A stretch of 34,172 nt of DNA from CAYYYP01 sp964475985. Its GTDB lineage: Bacteria; Bdellovibrionota; UBA1018; CAYHWW01. The stretch covers positions 1 to 34,172 of the forward strand of contig CAYYYP010000038.1 in the NCBI GenBank assembly GCA_964475985.1, written 5' to 3'. Of the stretch, positions 32,301 to 34,172 are shown piece by piece. Numbering within the stretch: position 1 is the first letter of the stretch; each line of letters opens with the position of its first letter. The translations under genes and the position numbers were made by a program. A model generated the notes under the pieces. The model was not told the DNA's origin. It saw only the letters and a program-made list of their open reading frames with translations, and did not search any database.

Positions 32301-32555
32301 GTTAAGCTTCGTGGAATAGGGATTTTCATCCGTGCCGCTTACTTTTGCTTCGATCACGGCGCTGGATAAGGCCTGAGCGTTGCCATTGAACTCTGGCGAG
32401 GAACGTACATCTTGAATGCGTCCACCACGATCGTAGGTAACCCCGCGCGACCAAGTGCCGCGCCCAAATTCATTTTTTAACTGCTCACGTAACAAAAGCA
32501 TGCAGGAAAACTCACCCCTAATCAGATCAAAATCTACCGTTTTTGCTCGAGACAC
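29370..32555 (-). CDS. SNF2-family DNA translocase with SWIM zinc finger and H1-like tail
   Basis: 1061 residues. The SWIM zinc finger CxCx9CxH is at residues 96-110 (CSCPAHGVFDTHCKH). A low-complexity Gln/Asn/Pro/Lys linker spans ~135-195 and a beta-rich region ~200-455. The SNF2 ATPase follows: LRDYQTNGLSWLW (463-), Walker A DDMGLGKT (487-494), DEAQ (583-586), TGTPVENS (611-618). The second RecA lobe has VVFTQYLAVIDML, GGMGIDLTAAS and QATDRLHRIGQT (863-874). The last ~130 residues are a Pro/Ala-rich segment, then a Lys/Ala-rich stretch (KVKKKAVRKVAKKTIVKK) like eukaryotic histone H1 or bacterial HU/AlgP tails. The start is a GTG at 32555. Such proteins use ATP to move along double-stranded DNA or recycle RNA polymerase (RapA group); the role here is inferred. 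Transcribed from the promoter at 32627-32656. Confidence 0.9.
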   Translation of the reverse strand: MSRAKTVDFDLIRGEFSCMLLLREQLKNEFGRGTWSRGVTYDRGGRIQDVRSSPEFNGNAQALSSAVIEAKVSGTDENPYSTKLNIESGIIKSSECSCPAHGVFDTHCKHVAALAHWAMRNSSPDPEQVFSDIHTPAHQKNRGPQRQNPAGQGPRDRVNQTQIGPSVQPGANRPAHPNQKQKNKQKKNLQKIQEPVKVTAVTFVKGLMEGEKQVGITLEPAFRYRREDGKERVYLRGNCRYDGRNTVWIAPDKRRLIPNSDRVPFLGHINANKMVYTGNMAVHMMSTLMTSSHAAQIIFDDSLKLDVVLDPLKINVLNLGKKQNGHFRELTFDLKNSTVAITADELRTMAGESRVAGNFAWLGNKLYTMQYSLDWIDAHTSADGEPSIIRGANPVNQADLFPVVVDDEARPLHPLMAFRMGLELGAKEFQVAEDWPEYHEWLKTFERAEIPSLPRVSYGFDLRDYQTNGLSWLWSLYHRGLSALLADDMGLGKTHQVLALLSSLYKSKNHKPEHPSLVVAPTSVVAAWEQKLARYKTGLRCHTFHGKERWLPTEGFDVILTTYGILQRDDLLLRKQWHAIILDEAQAIKNPATISAKQARSLNGKFRVVMTGTPVENSMTDLWSLMEFLLPGYFGSFDRFRKLYVPREGMPNQEQTSTVRRLITPFLLRRTKNQVLQELPEKIEEVRSCQLTEQQQAKYNEYLNSKEAEALRAGLRGGGKIDYVSILALLTRLKQVCDHPGLPAVTGGKCSVESLDLNHSGKWDVFEEILEEALGSGLKIVVFTQYLAVIDMLALELKKRGVGYGILRGETTDRGAVLTRFSEDPECKVFLCSLLAGGMGIDLTAASVCIHFDRWWNPAKENQATDRLHRIGQTRGVQVFKLQIPGTIEERISNIIESKNVLADALVEESAVGLKTFSRQELLALLTEVPMVATLKPEPADAKESVEGPLSSTGAQFITAQPSNVAPVLPLPLPTLPPVKPLAAKPTVSPAAPTIVADAESKKPPVSPASSPQPEEQGTPPEIAVAVAKVKKKAVRKVAKKTIVKKPAVTTIRKKKAVVPA

Positions 32556-32595
32556 ACCTTTGGGTGGGCGCCATTGATGCGAAGGATTCTACTTG

Positions 32596-32620
32596 AAGAA
32601 AAACAGCCCCTTCGAAAGCT
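32596..32620 (-). terminator. Weak hairpin plus T tract after the oxygenase-like gene
   Basis: On the minus strand AGCTTTCGAAGGGGCT (32620-32605) can fold with a CGAA loop, using GU pairs, and is followed by GTTTTTCTT. It would end transcripts from the upstream 33-kb operon, yet it lies exactly at the expected start of the SNF2-type transcript. Confidence 0.35.
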
Positions 32621-32626
32621 CTCCCC

Positions 32627-32656
32627 CTTATAGTTGGGATGCCCCACCAGCGTCAA
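32627..32656 (-). promoter_or_regulatory. Promoter for the SNF2-type gene, flanked by an 11-bp inverted repeat
   Basis: Minus-strand TTGACG (32656-32651), an 18-base spacer and TATAAG (32632-32627). Perfect 11-bp arms AAGAAAAACAG (32596-32606) and CTGTTTTTCTT (32659-32669) lie on either side, 52 bases apart. Confidence 0.55.
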
Positions 32657-32689
32657 GCCTGTTTTTCTTAAAGCAAAATCGGTCATGAC

Positions 32690-33283
32690 TCATTGCCATT
32701 CATAATTAAAACTCACACTGATGCGATCTCCCGCCACCGGATTGGGCGGTACTTCATGTCTTAACCAGCTCTCAAAAAGATAGAACCTCCCAGGCTTTGG
32801 CTCTAAATGAATATAGTTTGGTCTGGCGGGGCTCGCCATGAATAGGTCGGCCCGCGGGTCTTCAATTTTGAGCGCGCTTGCCCCTTTGGGCACTGACACG
32901 TAGTATGTGCCACTAAGTATGCAAAGTGGATGCAGGTGCAATGGGTGGTAGGTGTTTTGCGGCATGCGACTCGCCCAGCAAGTCGTCATCACAATGCGTC
33001 CTTTACCCAAATTCCAATTGAGGTGTTTTCCAAACTTTTCGGCATGGGGCCTTAAACTTTCTTCAAGTTCTGAAAATATTGAGAACTGTTTATGCAAGTC
33101 TGACATGGAAGAATAGGAAGTATAGCCTCCCCGGTAATTTTTTTTTGACCAGCGCCGGCCGTCCACATCAAACTTTTCTAGTTTACCAATGGAATCTAAC
33201 AATCGATCGTTCAACCGCCGGCCCCGAATGGCAGAAAACTCGGAATCGTAAATAAAAGTAGGAAAATAAGCTTTAATGGACAT
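32690..33283 (-). CDS. 2OG-Fe(II) oxygenase-like protein (TIGR02466/2OG-FeII_Oxy_5 type)
   Basis: 197 residues with the pattern of the putative 2-oxoglutarate/Fe(II) oxygenases of the TIGR02466 group. It opens with IKAYFPTFIYDSEF and has WSKKNYRGGYTSYSSMSDLH, the metal-site region NTYHPLHLHPLCILSGTYYV (H116 and H118 as HxH), FYLFESWLRHEVPP (H176 as the distal ligand) and GDRISVSFNYEW (R187 for 2-oxoglutarate). Phage and marine bacterial relatives are of unknown substrate; protein or small-molecule hydroxylation is possible. It follows the COG3014-like gene by 23 bases, likely one operon. The ribosome site is weak. Confidence 0.82.
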   Translation of the reverse strand: MSIKAYFPTFIYDSEFSAIRGRRLNDRLLDSIGKLEKFDVDGRRWSKKNYRGGYTSYSSMSDLHKQFSIFSELEESLRPHAEKFGKHLNWNLGKGRIVMTTCWASRMPQNTYHPLHLHPLCILSGTYYVSVPKGASALKIEDPRADLFMASPARPNYIHLEPKPGRFYLFESWLRHEVPPNPVAGDRISVSFNYEWQ

Positions 33284-33306
33284 TGTGAATTCAGGTTCTT
33301 AAATAA

Positions 33307-34172
33307 TTAAAGGATACGCCAGGGCAGAATGAGCTTTTGGAGAGAAAACTGCTTAGGATTTTTATGCAGCGGTTTTTTTGCGGCATCGGACCACACCACG
33401 ACCTTTTCGGCACCTTCTTTGCCTTCCGGAAGGGAGGTAATTTTTAGTTTGAAAGTAGTTTCGGGTTTGGCCAGTCGCATCCGAAAAACCTGAAAGTCCT
33501 TGGGCAAAGTCAACCAGGACCTTAAATCAGCCTCATCGGCAGCGTGCATTCCAATACGCAACACTGCACCTAATAAAGGATCCACTCTTTCATCCACTTG
33601 ATTAGCGATGACTTCCTTCGTAACGACGCCGGCAATCCGTTTTGCCAAAAGCCCCGCGAATTTTTCGTCAAGATTTTCAATGGCCGTGGATTCAATATTG
33701 AACAACGGCTCACTTTTGCCAACAGGTTGAGAGTTTAGGAATAGTTCTACGCGTTCAACTGGATTTTGCCGGGCGAAATATTTCGGCAGCGCGCGCCAAT
33801 TGGGATGCGGTTTTTTTTCCGGGGACTTCCCATTCTCAAAAATGACCACAAGCTCCGGCTGCTTAGCGGCCTCAAGAATGTTCTTTTTTGCCTCGGCCGT
33901 AAGACCAAATTTGGTGGCCCAATTGTCGGCAGCTTCCGTAAGGCCTGATTTCAAAGCAGTTCGATACAGGTCCGCCGGCAGATAAGGAAAGTTTGGGTTG
34001 AGATCATAAACGCCTTTATAGTCGATGTAGGCATCATTGAATTGGCCTTCCATTTCATAAATGATGCCGCTTAAGTATTTCGCCATTGGGTTTAGTTTGT
34101 ATTTACGTTTCCCCTCGGTGATCATGAGGTAGAGCTTTCGATTAACCCGGCGGCTCTCAACCTGCGCATCCT
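33307..34172 (-). CDS. COG3014-like protein with TPR-type repeats, partial (N-terminus off the right edge)
   Basis: The last 288 residues are visible; the frame is open to the right edge, so the ATG at 34125 is internal. The first part looks like helical TPR-type repeats (VESRRVNRKLYLMITEGKR, MAKYLSGIIYEMEGQFNDAY, IDYKGVYDLNPNFPYLPADL), matching the uncharacterised COG3014 proteins, which are usually secreted or lipoproteins. The second part (from about LVVIFENGKSPEKKPHP) is beta-rich with VERVELFLNSQPVGKSEPLF and ends QKLILPWRIL. The N-terminal signal is not in the window. Function unknown. It is co-directional with the oxygenase-like gene. Confidence 0.6.
   Translation of the reverse strand, partial: DAQVESRRVNRKLYLMITEGKRKYKLNPMAKYLSGIIYEMEGQFNDAYIDYKGVYDLNPNFPYLPADLYRTALKSGLTEAADNWATKFGLTAEAKKNILEAAKQPELVVIFENGKSPEKKPHPNWRALPKYFARQNPVERVELFLNSQPVGKSEPLFNIESTAIENLDEKFAGLLAKRIAGVVTKEVIANQVDERVDPLLGAVLRIGMHAADEADLRSWLTLPKDFQVFRMRLAKPETTFKLKITSLPEGKEGAEKVVVWSDAAKKPLHKNPKQFSLQKLILPWRIL

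Overview
The window looks like chromosome of a Gram-negative, flagellated, aerobic bacterium, probably of the Bdellovibrionota/Oligoflexia type. The reasons are a short flagellin with its own gene block, many signal peptides, a PDH/BCKDH-like E1 pair, a groESL operon with a GGM tail, and a SWIM-SNF2 protein. The phylum is inferred from gene style, not proven. Base composition is moderate. TTG and GTG starts occur beside ATG, and ten Ns mark an assembly gap at 16119-16128.

Layout. Positions 1-4914 are housekeeping: a partial RluA-type pseudouridine synthase, a MetF-like reductase overlapping uppP, then an ABC-F protein and trmB on the minus strand. Positions 4979-9418 are minus strand: flagellin with a 3' hairpin, two unknown (probably exported) proteins, and groES-groEL with a clear terminator. 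Positions 9703-20583 are unusually rich in exported proteins: an unknown secreted protein behind a structured leader, an M49 (DPP III-like) and an M3 metallopeptidase arranged convergently, two paralogous secreted four-cysteine proteins on either side of an OlsB/hemolysin-type N-acyltransferase, a PhoD-like phosphatase, a start-less open frame, and an ATP-grasp ligase-like protein that carries a signal peptide. A PAS/degenerate-Hpt protein follows.

Positions about 21200-23415 are an accessory pocket beside tRNA-Phe(GAA). It holds a TumE/TumA-like toxin-antitoxin pair with a nearly leaderless promoter and a palindrome touching the start codon, a GNAT acetyltransferase, gene remnants, and 11-bp phased GGTAGCC repeats at both ends. 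No integrase is present. Positions 23416-34172 return to housekeeping: tRNA-Phe, trigger factor, truA and E1 beta/alpha in one minus-strand run, divergent tyrS, a 1061-residue SWIM-SNF2 helicase-like protein ending convergently on tyrS, a 2OG-Fe(II) oxygenase-like protein and a partial COG3014-like protein.

The most distinctive material is the exported cluster (exported ATP-grasp protein, four-cysteine paralogues, twin exported metallopeptidases) and the small toxin-antitoxin pocket with its phased repeats. No CRISPR array, rRNA, intact insertion sequence or prophage was seen.
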